Positions 42,844 to 54,771 of a DNA stretch of 64,000 bases are shown one piece after another. The notes below the pieces were generated by a model. That model was not told the origin of the DNA and searched no databases. It saw nothing but the letters and a program-made list of their open reading frames with translations. A program made the translations under genes and the position numbers. Numbering within the stretch: the first letter of the stretch is position 1; each line of letters begins with the position of its first letter. The stretch is from Eublepharis macularius (taxonomy: Eukaryota; Chordata; Lepidosauria; Squamata; Eublepharidae), in the NCBI RefSeq assembly GCF_028583425.1, contig NC_072794.1:24177232-24241231 (forward strand), given 5' to 3'.

Positions 42844-43797
42844 TGATGCTTGCTTGACATTCTCTGGAAGTTTATCTTTAACTAGAAGTCTGATCTCTGA
42901 AGGAAGTTGAAATAAAAACTGATCCAAAATCATTAGATCCCTTATTCCTTCTTTAGAGTTAGCTTTGGCAGATGAAATCCACTTATCAAAATAGTCTGTC
43001 AGTTTGGCACTAAAAGACTTAAATGACTTCTCTTTCTGAGGCACTAGGCTTCTGAACTTCTTTCTGAAGTAATCAGGACCTAGCCGAAATCTGTCATATA
43101 CCGCTTCTTTGTATTCGGCATAAACAACAGGCTTATCTGAGGGAAATGGGTTGTAGATCTCAGCCAATTCCTCTCTAATTAAGCTGGGTAAATACTTCAT
43201 ATATTGTGTCTCTGGTATTTCCCAGTTCTGAGCACATCGTTCAAAAGTGGACAGGAAAAATTGTAGATCTTCTCCTGACACATACACCATAAAATCTTTT
43301 GGGGTAACTCGAGGTAAATCAGCTCTGGGTTCAGAGTTACCCTCCTTTTTGTCCCCATTCTTAAGTCTCTCTCTTTCTAATTGTAATCTTTCAACTTCCA
43401 AACTGGTGTGTCTTTCCATCTCTTGAACTCTAAGTTCCATTTCAGCTTTCCACTTTTCCCTTTCAAACTGTTTTTGTTCTATTTCAGCTTCCCTTTCCCT
43501 TTGTTTTTGTTCTATTTCTCAAGTTCTAAGTTCTGCTTCAACTTTCAGCTTTTCCCTCAGAAATTCTAAATATTCTGGATTAGGGTTGTACATTCCCTCA
43601 GGGTTTCTCTCCTCTGCAGTTCTACTTGGCTCCACACTGCTTTGTATCAGTATAACTCTCAGTTCTTCTACACTTTTCCCCTCATGAGGTAAATTTAACT
43701 CTATGCACTTCTGAATGAGAGCCTCCTTTTTCATCCCCATAAACTCTGCCATTTCTCTTTTACTTTTATTTCCTTCTACAATTGTACTAAACTTCAC
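42826..43797 (-). pseudogene. Gypsy gag with SCAN-like capsid domain
   Basis: One reading frame interrupted by a single TGA (43521-43519). The N-terminus has a SAP-like stretch (KKEALIQKCIELNLPHEGKS), then a charged coiled coil rich in EIEQKQRERE repeats, then a capsid region. Its end (LDQFLFQLPSEIRLLVKDKL) strongly resembles the SCAN domain of vertebrate zinc-finger proteins. Published work derives SCAN from Gmr1-like gypsy gag, which fits. The frame ends at ASEWQID. The continuation is in the next frame, starting with ADRLTLNRGG, so a one-base loss in a G-run is likely. Confidence 0.82.
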
Positions 43798-43960
43798 CAG
43801 ATTATGTTCTCTCTTATAAATCCTACTAGTTCTTCTGTGTCTTTCCTTTATAACAGTTCTATATTTCTCATAGGATTTAACTGAACACTCTGTCTCCTTG
43901 GCTATCTGTCCCTTCAGAATGTCTTTCTCTCAGAATGTTCCTTCCTCCCAGGCCTCCACT

Positions 43961-44712
43961 TGTTATGACCTTTACTTTTGGGGGGTAGATTTTTCTTTTA
44001 ATCTCCCCCTTTACCCTCTGGGTAGTTTGCTGCCACCAGGAATATATTATCCCAAAATGTTTTATTTAAATTTTCCCTTTTGTAACGTGTTTAAGCGTCA
44101 GGCTCCTTCGTGGTTCTATGTGGCCCTGAGGATATGAATGGGATATAGCAATGACAGCTACACTGAGATATAACAAAACAAAATAAATGTTTATTTTTCA
44201 AGAAGCGTATTGGTTTCATAAAAGTTCTTAGTTCTTAGTTCTTAAAGTTACTTCCTATAAACTCATTCACACAGATCCCTTCTAAGGCTTCACACACAGT
44301 TAGCCTCCTTCACTAGACTCAATATTTCTCTCACAGAAAACTCCTCAGGCAGCACACAGCTAGCCTCTCTTTCTCTTATTCACAGAAATATGAAACCTGC
44401 TCAGGCAGCACACAGCTGGCCTCTCTTTCCCTGACTGAGTGTCCTTTCACAAACATGCTCAGTTCAGGTTCCACACAGGTTATATTTCTCTCATAAAACA
44501 CTTCAACATATTCAGGCAGCACACAGCCAGCCTGCTTTCTTCTGACTCAAAACTTTCTCTCTCTCTGTCAGTCTAAACTGCATTCACTCCGCCCACACTC
44601 TCAGTCATCAACCAATCACATCACTCATTCTTCCCTCTCTCACCCCCACTCTTCACCTAGCTCAAACCAAGCATTTAAAGACACATGCACACATTTACTT
44701 GGAATCATTACA
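43961..44712 (-). repeat. 5' LTR of the gypsy element (752 bp)
   Basis: TG...CA ends. It contains AATAAA on the sense strand at 44195-44190, a TTTAAA TATA-like stretch near 44673, and three copies of CAGGCAGCACACAGC (plus-strand reading). It matches the shorter LTR at both ends. Confidence 0.88.
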
Positions 44713-45670
44713 AAGTGATTTGAAAAGATAAATTGACTATAAATTAATAGTCATATCCTATCTGGCTTAAATGCAGCAGAGTTCTAGTAGAAAGGAGAGG
44801 GATAATAGAGTATTATTTCGATGAATGAAACTCTTGATTCCTAATTCAGAAATTATGTGTTTCTTCAGGAGAAATGAGATACTCCTCAAATTGGGGTTAA
44901 GGCAGGACAGCTGGATTTCTGTATGGGAGAGAAGAGAGCCTTTTTACGTGTGGAAATAAAAGGTAAAGCACACAGGAAGTATTCTAAGCTATCACCTGCA
45001 ATCCTCAATGTGACAGCTAGGGTGTCATGGTATACTCCGTGTTTCCTGGCTCCTGCTTGCACATACCAAAGCTGGAAAGTACATGCACAGTCTCCATTGC
45101 AGAGTCTGTGCCTATCAAGAAGATTGTGGATAGGTGATCTCCCCTCACACGTCGTTTGAACACCAAAATTGTAACAACTCCAAAAGGATCAAGTCCAACT
45201 TGAACCTGGCCTTCTACAACGTCTTAGCAATATAATAATTAAATCCTAGAGAGCAATTAACTGAAACTGGAAGTTGTAAGCAACTCTTTACACTTATCAG
45301 GTGTACAATCATAGGCCGGGTGCCTAACTGGCACGTTAAGATTTGCCTAATTGGCAAGGAGGTGTTATGTCAAAGTACCCAGTGGCTGAGAGTCAATGCA
45401 ACATGATTAAAATAAACAATGCAAAGAACGACTTGCTTTTTGTGCTAAATAACTTGTATAAAAACCACTGCACTTCATTTCTCTGCTCTTTGGCAGCTGG
45501 TTGACTAACTCTTTAGTGACTCACCCAAAGACCCAGATCTCTCTTATTCCCTTGACTGTTCTAATGCATCACTAGCACCCCAGTGATGCCTCCCTCCACA
45601 CAGTAAATATAGAGGGCTTTGTTTAAAGCAGGTGATTAAATGCAAAGATTTTATTAGGTTTACTTTTAAG
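44713..45670. other. No gene or clear repeat recognised
   Basis: Unassigned sequence to the right of the gypsy element. Confidence 0.5.
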
Positions 45671-45674
45671 AAAG

Positions 45675-45850
45675 GAACTATTTACTTATTTAAATATTTA
45701 TACCCTGCTTTTTCTCCCCAAAGGGGGCCCAACGTAAGTTATAACCTCCTTTTTCCTGCCTCCATTTTATCCAAACACCATGTGAAGTAGGTTAGGCTGA
45801 GAAAGAGTGACAGGCCTACGGTTGCTAGGTCCTTTAACCCTCCCAAAGAG
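45675..45850 (-). mobile_element. tRNA-derived SINE, 3' part, reverse orientation
   Basis: TTATTTAAATATTTATACCCTGC, CTCCATTTTATCC and GTAGGTTAGGCTGAGAAAG are the reverse complement of the SINE core and tail seen at 7130-7388. The tRNA-like head is missing. Confidence 0.65.
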
Positions 45851-46668
45851 AGGAGGAGGAGGAGGATCTGGCACTCACCTTCCTTTTACTTTTTGCACGT
45901 GTGCCGGCTGGTGATGGGGAAGCCCCCTCCAGTACCGCAGGAATGGGTCAGGTTCATTAACATAATTAGTTATGTTTTAACTATTAAGTTTAATTTAATA
46001 GTAGCAACCAATGGGAGGATTTGGGGTGGAGACATGGAGAGCCATAATGTCATCTACACTGCTATGTCACTTGCAGGGAAAACTGGGAAGTGATGTAGGA
46101 TAACTCTAGGAATCACTGGTAAAACTATGGTTTCCCTCAGAAGTGATGGAGCTGCACAGATGACGTTGCCATTTTTAATCTCCTGCCTTGGCTCTGTAAT
46201 GAGGACTGCAGTTGGGAGGCCTCCAGCTATAGCAGGAGACCTGCAAAACAACAAAGGGAACCCCCTGGCTACACGAACAACTCAAAAACGTGATAACCAG
46301 GGTCACGAAGAATCAACACATACAATGTTGGTATAAATTATTATATTATATCAAAAAGTGCAAAAGTGCAAAAGTGCAAATACATATCCAACAAAGTTTA
46401 AAGTGCATATATATACAAGAAGAGGTAGTCTATCGGATGAACAATAAATATATTCCTATGTATAATTAATATTCTGGTGGTTGGAGAGTGCAAAAGGATG
46501 GAAACATTCCGCCTATGCGTGGAAACTGTCCATATGTCCACATGTACGATCTCACATGTGGGAGCACCATGAAGAGATTTTTTCTTTATCAGTTGGGGCC
46601 TGCATACTTTATGGACTGCCTGTCCCTGCATGTGCCCATGAGGCAGCTTCATTCTTCCCAGCAGGATT
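45851..46668. other. No gene recognised
   Basis: A short AAAGTGCAA triple repeat lies at 46355-46380. Nothing else supported. Confidence 0.45.
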
Positions 46669-46669
46669 C

Positions 46670-46970
46670 ACTCAGGCCTGAGGCTTTTCAGTAGCCCACC
46701 CATGCCTTTGAAACAGCCTCCTGGAAGAGGTCATGAGGCTCCTGCTCTCCTGGCTTTCTGGCCAGGCTGCAAAACAGAGCTGTACAGGAGGTCTTTGGGG
46801 GCAGCCTACGCTTGCACAGAAGGAGAGTATCCGTGGGTGGGTGGCATAAGATGTTTCTGATGTTTGTTTTATAAAATTGTTTTTTAAAATATTATTGCCT
46901 GACTTGGATCCTGAGTTTCTCAAGGGGAAAATGGGCGTATAAATATTAAAATAAATAAAATATACACCAG
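46670..46970 (+). mobile_element. LINE 3' end fragment
   Basis: Degenerate coding remnants of a LINE C-terminus (CTGGAAGAGGTCATG region, then a CTGCAAAACAGAGCTGTACAGG block) followed by a 3' UTR ending GGGCGTATAAATATTAAAATAAATAAAA. Confidence 0.55.
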
Positions 46971-48099
46971 CATTGTCAGGAGTGTTACTACAACACTACT
47001 AGATTTGGCATAGCACTAGAAGAAAGAGGTTCCATCATACCTGATTCAAAGCATGCCAAGAACAGTGTATCTAAACTAGATAACTGAATAGGAAGCAAAG
47101 GGATAGGGGCAGGCAATTTTTGCTAAGGAGTGCAGGTTGAAAGCAGGATTGCTGTTTGGGATCCTGTCTAAACAAGTGAGGCTGGTTTTCATATTGAGAT
47201 GTGGTTGACTGATGGTGACACTGGGACAAAAAGACAAGGTTCCCCATGGGAAGTGATGCCTCTCCCAAATTCTAAACAAGTTATGCCTGTCTCTGGATAC
47301 ATGGGCCTCAAATACTCGTTGTGACAGCATGTCAGAAATTTCATTTTATACACTGCAAGATATTACCATAAGAGCCTCATTACTTGTTTATAGGGCTGTG
47401 CAAAATAAAACACCCGAGTGGAAAATGTACACAGAAAGTGCTGTTTCAGATCATTACCTTGATAATCTGGAACAGTAACACAAATTGGCGTTGCTTGCAA
47501 TAACAACACCCCCTAGTAAATAGCTGGTCCTGCTGCTTAATTTGGAATCCCTAACATATCCCAGCCACCTACCACCAAGTACTCAAAATGAGGCCTCTGC
47601 CAAATGAGACAGCTGGAAATTAAGATGGTATCTCAAAGGATAAATGCAGTTCCAGCTCCTTGGGCATCAAGTTTAACTAGATGCTGTACCAAGAACCCAA
47701 CTAGATGTAGATGAGTCAGGACCATCCATCCATCTTGTCCAGCCAGGTCTCAGTGACACATGCCAGAGCAAGCCCTGTCCTTTAGATGTACAGTATAACC
47801 TTAAACAGACTTGCTCTCTTCTAAGCTCATTGACTTGAATGGACTTAGAGGGTACAGTTATCCCTAGGACTACACTGTAAATTCTGGATGGTAGCTGACC
47901 TTGCATGGTATTCAGTTACAGCTCTGCAAGGGTTAATGGCATGCTGATATGATAGCTATGGTTTTGTGGGCTAAGACTACAACTGGACAGGGCCTTGCCT
48001 ATAGAAGTCTCTTTCCTTACTCCTGGCATATCCATCACATATCTCTCTTTAGCACTAAGAGAATTATGGCACTCCTCCCAGTCATCCTCAAAACAACAT

Positions 48100-48100
<1 letters not shown>
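46971..48100. other. No gene recognised; weak palindromic MITE remnant
   Basis: At about 47780-47880, ACAGTATAACCTTAAACAGACTTG faces GGACTTAGAGGGTACAGTTATCC...GGACTACACTGT, a worn copy of the 27620 family. Confidence 0.45.
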
Positions 48101-48104
<4 letters not shown>

Positions 48105-48139
<35 letters not shown>

Positions 48140-48178
48140 GACAGACAGACAGACAGAGAGAGAGAGAGAGAGAGAGAG
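48105..48178 (+). repeat. (GA)n microsatellite with GACA interruptions
   Basis: Dinucleotide GA tract interrupted by ACAGACAGACAG. Confidence 0.95.
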
Positions 48179-48684
48179 GTCTTTTTCAGATGTTTGCTTT
48201 TGGCTCTCCAACTATGTCTAACGGGAGCATGCACCACCTGTGACCCTCCCCATATACACGGTCACCCTTTTGTGTGTATAGGGCCCCGCTGGGCTTTCCA
48301 ACTTTCATCTTTGGACCAGCCATGTACTTTTCCATCTTGGCATTTGAAAAATTTGAAAAAAGAAAACAGAAAAAAGCTAAAGAAGACACGTTATTTTGAG
48401 TCTTTAAAGACTTTTCCTGCTGCATTGCTGTCACACCCTCAGGTCCTCTTGCAGAGGACTCTTGTTTCTATGTATTATGAATAAGATTGCTGAAAAATGT
48501 TGAAAAATGATATGATATGTAATATGATGTAATTATGTATTATTGTTAAAATCACTTGAAAAGGTTTATAAACTGTTGCACTATAGTATTGTAGAATTTT
48601 CCTTCCCGATGGTCTTTTGACCACCTTTATTTAGTGACTGTAATCAGGAACAGCCTTATCTTTTGGCATTTGGAATGAATGCAT

Positions 48685-48812
48685 CTGATGAAGAGAGCTG
48701 TGGCTCTTGAAAGCTTATGCTACAATAAAGTTGGTTAGTCTTAAAGGTGCTACTGGACTCTTTGCTATTTTGCTACTGCAGACTAACACAGCTAACTCCT
48801 CTGGATCTTCTT
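48685..48812 (+). repeat. Common dispersed repeat end
   Basis: CTGTGGCTCTTGAAAGCTTATGCTACAATAAAGTTGGTTAGTCTTAAAGGTGCTACTGGACTC with GACTAACACAGCTAAC is a sequence found widely in reptile genomes. I do not assign its class. Short relatives occur at 9225, 49520 and 59725. Confidence 0.5.
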
Positions 48813-49239
48813 CAGAAAGAGTTTCATAATTATCTCTTTCAAGGCCATTGGAATTACACCCTCCTTCAGTGAGGCATTTGTTACTTCCTAGACATCCTTG
48901 AGATCCAACAATTAAGGGATTGGGAGGGGGGACCACAGACTCCACTACTATTGTAGGAAATATTGAGGAACCATAGACTCCACAATTGCTGCTGTAAGTA
49001 TGATCCTACTAAGTTGATCATATGTTGTTCAATATGTTAGAGCGGAACTACACGATACGAAATACACGAGTAAAACGAGTGCATAAATCACATCTGATCA
49101 TACCTGCCCATTTCTGCCCCATGATGAACACGTGTGCTGCACCCCTAGTGGTCGAATTGCTGGTGCTCTGTTTCAGCATTTTTTCAGCTGTATTGGATTT
49201 CTGCTGGTTTTTAAATCTTTGCAAATTTGCATTGGATAT

Positions 49240-49360
49240 ACCTATTGCATGTTTATTGAAATGTCTTTGTTACTGACTGTACTGACTCACATTGTGTAAT
49301 CTGACTTGAGTCTTAGTGAAAAAGGCAAAATATATATAATGTAAATAAAAAATGAAGAAA
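49240..49360 (+). mobile_element. L2/CR1-like LINE 3' end
   Basis: Ends GTGTAATCTGACTTGAGTCTTAGTGAAAAAGGCAAAATATATATAATGTAAATAAAAA, matching the tail at 34270. Confidence 0.6.
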
Positions 49361-50070
49361 TAAAACTGGCCCAGCTTAACATAAGCAGCCACAAAGAGCA
49401 AAGTTTAAGCCTAGCATCCACTTCATCAGATTTCATCAACTTTTAATAGGCCATAAATCTGGTTTTCCTTGGAACGTATCTCTCCCATCCCCCATTGCCT
49501 TTCTCATAAAGCTGATTCTGAAACACATTTTGTTAGTCTATAAGGTGCCATTGAACTCCTGTTTTGATGGACCACACAGAAATAAACGAAGCAAAGTCTT
49601 TTGTGACATGTAAATAAGGTGTGGAAAAGTTTCATTACAGGGTATAAATCTGCTGTTGAAGGTCCTATGAAAGAATTGCAAACAAACATGGGACATGTCT
49701 GTCTTTAATCAGGATCAAATCTATCCTTGGGGTCCATCTTCTTCTACCTAAGGTTCCTATCTTTTCAACCAAGGTTGTCAGTTTTTCATTTGCACCTTTA
49801 TCTGCTTAATGTACAAATACGAGTAGATGATAGTGTCTCTTCCCATGGTCTGAAGAATTTTAAGAGCTATTTTCATCATATCACTTAGCGGTCAAAGATA
49901 TAAGGACATGTCTGGCCATTGGTCAACTGGCAACTTTGCTCCTTTTCTTTTTAATTCTTTTAAAAAAATTACATAAAGCAGAGAGTTACATATAACAAAT
50001 GAACAAACACAAGAAAGGAAATTATAATTATTAAAAGAAGATATAGGGTTGGATACCTTCCTTAAGCTCT
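49361..50070. other. No gene recognised
   Basis: AT-rich; nothing supported. Confidence 0.45.
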
Positions 50071-50072
50071 GA

Positions 50073-50283
50073 CCTGGATAGCCCAGGTGAGTCTGATCTC
50101 ATCAGATCTCAGAAGCTAAACAGGGATGGCCTTGGTTAGTAATTAGATGGGAGACCTCCAATGAAGACCAGGGCTGCAGATGCAGGAGATGGCAAACCAC
50201 CTCTGTTAGCCTCTTACCATGATAACCCCACCAGGGGTCACCATGTCAGCTATGACCGGAGGGCACTCTCTACCACCACCACC
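50073..50283 (+). mobile_element. 5S-rRNA-derived SINE with Bov-B-like tail
   Basis: GTCTGATCTCATCAGATCTCAGAAGCTAAACAGGG...GGTTAGTAATTAGATGGGAGACC is clearly related to 5S rRNA. GATGGCAAACCACCTCTGTTAGCCTCTTACC and a GGCACTCTCTACCACCACCACC tail follow. It is better preserved in the head than the copy at 9265. Confidence 0.8.
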
Positions 50284-52220
50284 TTCCTTAAGGTTATTTT
50301 TCCAAAACATTACAAAGAAATTTCAAAAAATTCATCCACAAATAAACTTACTGCCTAACAACTATTTGTAATATGTTAATTTAGTCACATATGCTGTCTT
50401 CCAAACTGTCTATAATCATCTTGAAGTTGTGGGGATTTCGGTATGTTTCCCAAAAAACCCCATTATATACAATTGTGCAGTAATTAACAGATTTAACACA
50501 ATTTCTAAATTGATTTTTGTACCATATCTTTGAGGTAAACTACTACATGGTTCAAAGGAATATCCTATCCAATCATTTCAGGTATTAATTTCAATATTAA
50601 GGTCCAGAATCTCTGGCTCTCTGTACATGTGAAAATGATCTTGCTTTAAGATCAAGAGACGGCCAACAAGTATCAACTGGAATCTTAAATATAAGATTAT
50701 CTCTATCTCTATCTCTATCTAAGATTTCAGGGAATGCATTGTGAGAATGCCCCTACTTCCATTTAAGTAGAGACATACCAATTGACCATTTTTCTGTTTC
50801 TCTTCTCTAGACAGAGGACTGATAGGCTGTTTCTCCCTTACCTCCTTTGCAACCTGCATTGCAAATGTGCATGGTAGCCTTGTTGGAATCTGCAGTGAAT
50901 TCCCAAGCTTGCTTAGGCAGCTCTGGATATATTTATTCCTAATTGAAGCCACACAAATATTTGAGAAGAAGATGTAGCAGCTGATTGTGAGACAATGAGG
51001 AAGGGAGGCAGTCCTTCTGCTGAGAAAACACCCCTTTTGGGTGGAGTTGTCTGTGTGAACTTTGTCGGGATGTGGAAATGAACCCTTTGATCACTTACCC
51101 AAATTTGCACTTATGCCAAACTGAAAGACAGCAGAATCCCTTGAGTTGAGACGGAAAGGGTGAACAACAGACTCCCTCAAGCTTCATTCATAGGGGTACC
51201 TGTTACATTGAAAACAACAAACAGTTTTGCTGTGGCATCAGCAAAACCAATAACGCTAAATTAATTGTCTGTCAAGAAAGGATGATCCCCAAACGGGTTC
51301 TATGGCCTATATGATCCCCATGAAGTGGAGGCAGACCTGCCAAATGTGGTGCTGGTTTTAGTCCTGCACCTTTAAGATCAACTTCCATACTCTAATATTA
51401 GCAGTTGATAACTTTAAACTTTCTGTCAAAACATCTCCACCGCTGATCCTTGTATATCACACCAAAGACATAGAACATCTTCTGGCTATTTCTTTTCCCG
51501 AATGCTTGACAATCTGAGGAAGAGAAAAATTTAGTAGCTGTCTTGCTTACAGAGCTGACCTTTGACCTCCACCACAGGAATGCCAGCAATTCTGAAATAA
51601 GGACCACAGACAGCCACATGACTAGCTGTACTGTCCCAAGGGGATTCTGGAACTGTTCATTTTCAGATAGCAGCTCCCTCCTCAGGCTACAACACACGAA
51701 AGTCTTGTCCATTGCCTTTAATATCAGCTTTACCTGTAGGGACTGTGGGAGGTGATGGATTTTACACCACGCCAACAAACATTCTCAGTGACTTCGGTCT
51801 TCAAGTCATACTGCTCTTAAAATCAGAGTAACGAGGATAGGTTGAGAAGTTGACAACCTTACTTGCAAATTCATTTTCTGTTATTTATATTTGATTCGTG
51901 GAAGAAACATGTATGCCATTAAAGGTATTTGAATTGAATAGTGGAAGAAACCATAAAACTATGTCGTGGCTGTTTAAATCACAAAGAGAACTCTGAATTT
52001 TCAGAGCAAACTAAATACACAAACTATACGTGTCAATGGCCTGTGTTTTACCAATATATTACAGAACAGGAACAAAAGAGATGTCTTACATGATCTGACC
52101 AATGGTACAGCTAGTCCAGCATCCTCTTTCACACACTGCCAGCCAAATACCACAGAGGGACCACAAACAGGGTATACGGACCCAGGCCTTCCTCGATGTT
52201 ACCTCCTGGCCTCCAGACCT
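50284..52220. other. No gene recognised
   Basis: A short TCTATC microsatellite lies at 50699-50720. A 126-codon minus-strand frame (51778-51398) has one hydrophobic segment but no recognisable family or splice context. Confidence 0.45.
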
Positions 52221-52221
52221 G

Positions 52222-52545
52222 GAGTCTAGGGTTACGAGTCCCCCACTGGGGCGGGGGATCCCCCACTCCCACCCTCCTCCCCACCACCACTTACCTGGCT
52301 GGCAGGGGAAGAAAGTGGGGTAATGCTCTATCACACTATGTAGCGGGTTGATTTAGGCCCATTTGGGGCAAAATCAGGCTTGTTTGAAGCCTAAATTGGC
52401 CATGCTGTGAAGCACGGATCCTTTCCAGAGCCCTGCCAGTGATGCTCCTGTGCTATGCAGCAGGATGAAAGACATCGACAAAGGTGAGGACCTGGTTTCC
52501 CACTTCCTGCCCAGAGGGTGAGGGGACCTGGCAATCCTACTGGAT
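52222..52545. repeat. Interspersed repeat, class not assigned
   Basis: CTAGGGTTACGAGTCCCCCACTGGGG at the left and GGGGACCTGGCAATCCTA at the right form rough inverted ends. Related blocks lie at 30345-30740 and 34470-34700. Confidence 0.5.
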
Positions 52546-52812
52546 CCAGTATCTCATGTAAGGTCTGGCCAGCACAACTTTTAACACGAGTACTCTGCTT
52601 TTGCCATCTTCCACACAGGGACAGAATTTTGTGTTTTCCTTGTTGCTGGTGTAGCTGCTTATTAACTGCAGCAGCAATGGGGCTTCCACATGGCAGGTTG
52701 CCCTGCAGTTTCCCTTCCCCAGCCCCCCTCTCCTGAGCCACCAGGGATTTTGAATTTTTTTTAAAAAATCAGAACTAGACTATTGTTATATTGATATACT
52801 ATTGCATTGATA

Positions 52813-52977
52813 GGTGTAGCAGATTCTCTGAGTTCCCAGTTTTCATTTTTTAAAAACTAAGTCTCTAGCCCTTTTCCTTTAGGAGATTTGCCTTTTCCCC
52901 TTATCTCTCTGCAAGGAAAGGGGCTAGATATTTACTTTAAAAAAAGAATGCTGGATATTCAGAGAAACTGCTACACC
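52813..52977. mobile_element. hAT-type MITE (165 bp)
   Basis: GGTGTAGCAGATTCTCTGA pairs with TCAGAGAAACTGCTACACC. Flanked by CATTGATA (52805-52812) and CATTGGTA (52978-52985), an 8-bp duplication with one change. Confidence 0.85.
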
Positions 52978-53038
52978 CATTGGTAAAATGGTGTATCAGT
53001 ATGATATACTACTACTGATATTAAAAAAGGGGGACACA

Positions 53039-53150
53039 AGAGCCCTTTCTCCCGCACACATGGCGTCACTCCCTGAAGTGACGTCATCATGCACACTGCG
53101 TGATGTCATTTCCAGGAGTGACGTCACGCATGCAGGAGAAAGGGCCCTCT
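53039..53150. mobile_element. Palindromic MITE
   Basis: AGAGCCCTTTCTCCCGCACAC faces GCATGCAGGAGAAAGGGCCCTCT. The arms meet over repeated TGACGTCA-type boxes (GAAGTGACGTCATC, GGAGTGACGTCACGC). Confidence 0.7.
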
Positions 53151-53603
53151 CTGCGTGGGACAAAACATAAACTTGGCCCTTGGAGGGAAAAAGTTTCCCC
53201 ACCCCTGATCTTTTCTTTAAGCAGAACCAGAACTGAGACCCGAGACACCGTATTCAAGAGCTCCCTTCCAGACTGAATGTGTCATCATCAATAATCTCTT
53301 TGTGTATAGCTTTCCAACCTGCATCCACCAGACTATAACATCATCTAGCTCCCTTTACCCAGTCTGCTAACCAAAATGTCATGGAGGTCTTGGCCTGCTG
53401 AAATCAGAGTATGTTATTTCCACTGCTTCCTCCCAATCCACTAGATTATTAACCTGACCAAAATTTCATTTGGCAAGATTTGTTCTTGACAAACACATGC
53501 TGGCATCTCCAGACACTGCAGTTTCAGTGTGCTTAAATGATCTCTCGCTTCATCGTCTACTCTAATTTTTTTCTCTGGTACCAAAGTCAGGCCAGTCTGT
53601 AAT
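53151..53603. other. No gene recognised
   Basis: Nothing supported. Confidence 0.45.
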
Positions 53604-53611
53604 GTCCTAAA

Positions 53612-54771
53612 TAGACATGGGCATGATCTGAATTACGATTTCAAAAAAACTCCGATTTTGGCGTTTGCGCCATCGTGACTCAGCTAATCGGTTCCGTTCA
53701 CGGCAACCGATCCAGCAGTCGGGGGTTTGCTTGTTCGGGACTTGATCGGATATATCGGTTTCTGTTCGGAATTGCAGACACTCTTGCGCCAGTAATTTAT
53801 TCCTGGGGCAACGGTGCCAGGGGAATGAGCTGTGTTTGCTCTACTTCTGTTGTCCTCGAAACATGAATGGAAGCCCAGCTTTCCTTGATTAGCAGGCTTC
53901 CTTCCAACCACAGAGCAGCAACCCAGGGGAGGGGGAAGGGGGTGTTCTGAAGCCATGGGCACAAAGGAAAGGCAAAAGGCAGCGTGGGAGGCTGGGAGGC
54001 TGCCCGCGCCATTCGTCTTTCCCCAGGACAAGGGGCGCATGGGCAAGCCAGCCGCCCCTTGTCCTGGGGAAAGGCAAAAGGCAGTGCGGGAGGATGGGAG
54101 GCTGCCCGCTCAATTCGTCTTTCCCCAGGACAAGGGGCGTGTGGGCAAGCCAGCTGCCCCTTGTCCTGGGGAAAGGCAAAAGGCAGTGCGGGAGCCTGGG
54201 AGGCCTCCTGCGCTGTTCGTCTTTCCCCAGGACAAGGGGCGCGTGGGCAAGCCAGACACCCCTTGTCTTCTGGGGCAGGTGAATGGCATAGGCAGCCGCC
54301 GAGCCACTCACACTGCTGCCAGCTCCGCAGTGCACCGGGACAGCCGGCTTGCTGCGTGGGCAGGGGGTGACCCAGGAGCGCACGCGCACAAGAGCCTGAC
54401 TACGGTTGCCCTGGGCACTGGCATCCGTAGATCCGGCCCTGGGAATATCCCCTCCCTGAGGGGAGGCGGCTCGTTGCCGGGTTAAAAACTCCCCCCCTAC
54501 TCTAAGTGTGTGTGTGTGTGTGAATGTCCCCTCCCTCCCTGAAGGGAGGCAGCTCATCGCCGCCTCCCCCTGCCCACCAGGCCTGGTGGATGCTGCCACC
54601 AACCACTGTTCTTATATTGCTGCAAACAGTAGGGTGCCCTCCCACTTTGGCCTTCCCGATTCTGGATCAGAAATGGGACTTGATCAGTTAGAATCAGTGG
54701 CCTGGGTTCAGCAGCGGCCCGGATCCACGAACGGCTTAATCGGTATTTTTTTTGGATCGTGCCCATTTCTA
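53612..54771. mobile_element. Non-autonomous hAT element (1160 bp)
   Basis: Ends TAGACATGGGCATGATC and GATCGTGCCCATTTCTA, with a perfect 8-bp duplication GTCCTAAA (53604-53611 and 54772-54779). Internal sequence shares long blocks with the element at 26733-27596 (GCGCCAGTAATTTATTCC / GGGCAACGGTGCCAGGGGAAT type). No transposase seen. Confidence 0.9.
53967..54277. repeat. Three tandem 102-bp units, each a hairpin, inside the hAT
   Basis: Units start at 53967, 54069 and 54171. Each contains CCCCAGGACAAGGGGCG followed about 20 bases on by its inverse CGCCCCTTGTCCTGGGG (slightly altered in units 2 and 3). Confidence 0.92.

Larger units (their letters stand above)
40370..44712 (-). mobile_element. 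Gmr1-like gypsy LTR element with gag-protease but no visible polymerase
   Basis: A 4.3-kb element read on the minus strand: 5' LTR (44712-43961), gag with SCAN-like capsid region, zinc knuckle, aspartic protease, coiled-coil and membrane-segment coding region, purine tract (AAGAAGAAGGGGGGG just before the 3' LTR), 3' LTR (40748-40370). Flanks are AAGCG and AAGTG, a 5-bp target duplication with one difference. LTRs begin TGTAATG and end TCATAACA. No reverse transcriptase, RNase H or integrase motif is seen, so the element would depend on a partner. Confidence 0.85.

Noticed and set aside
50100..50160. 5S rRNA-like sequence
   Set aside because: Part of a 5S-derived SINE with a Bov-B-like tail; not a full 5S gene.
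51398..51778. 126-codon minus-strand open frame with a hydrophobic stretch
   Set aside because: No recognisable family, no convincing splice sites and no FMO similarity; open frames of this length occur by chance in the window.
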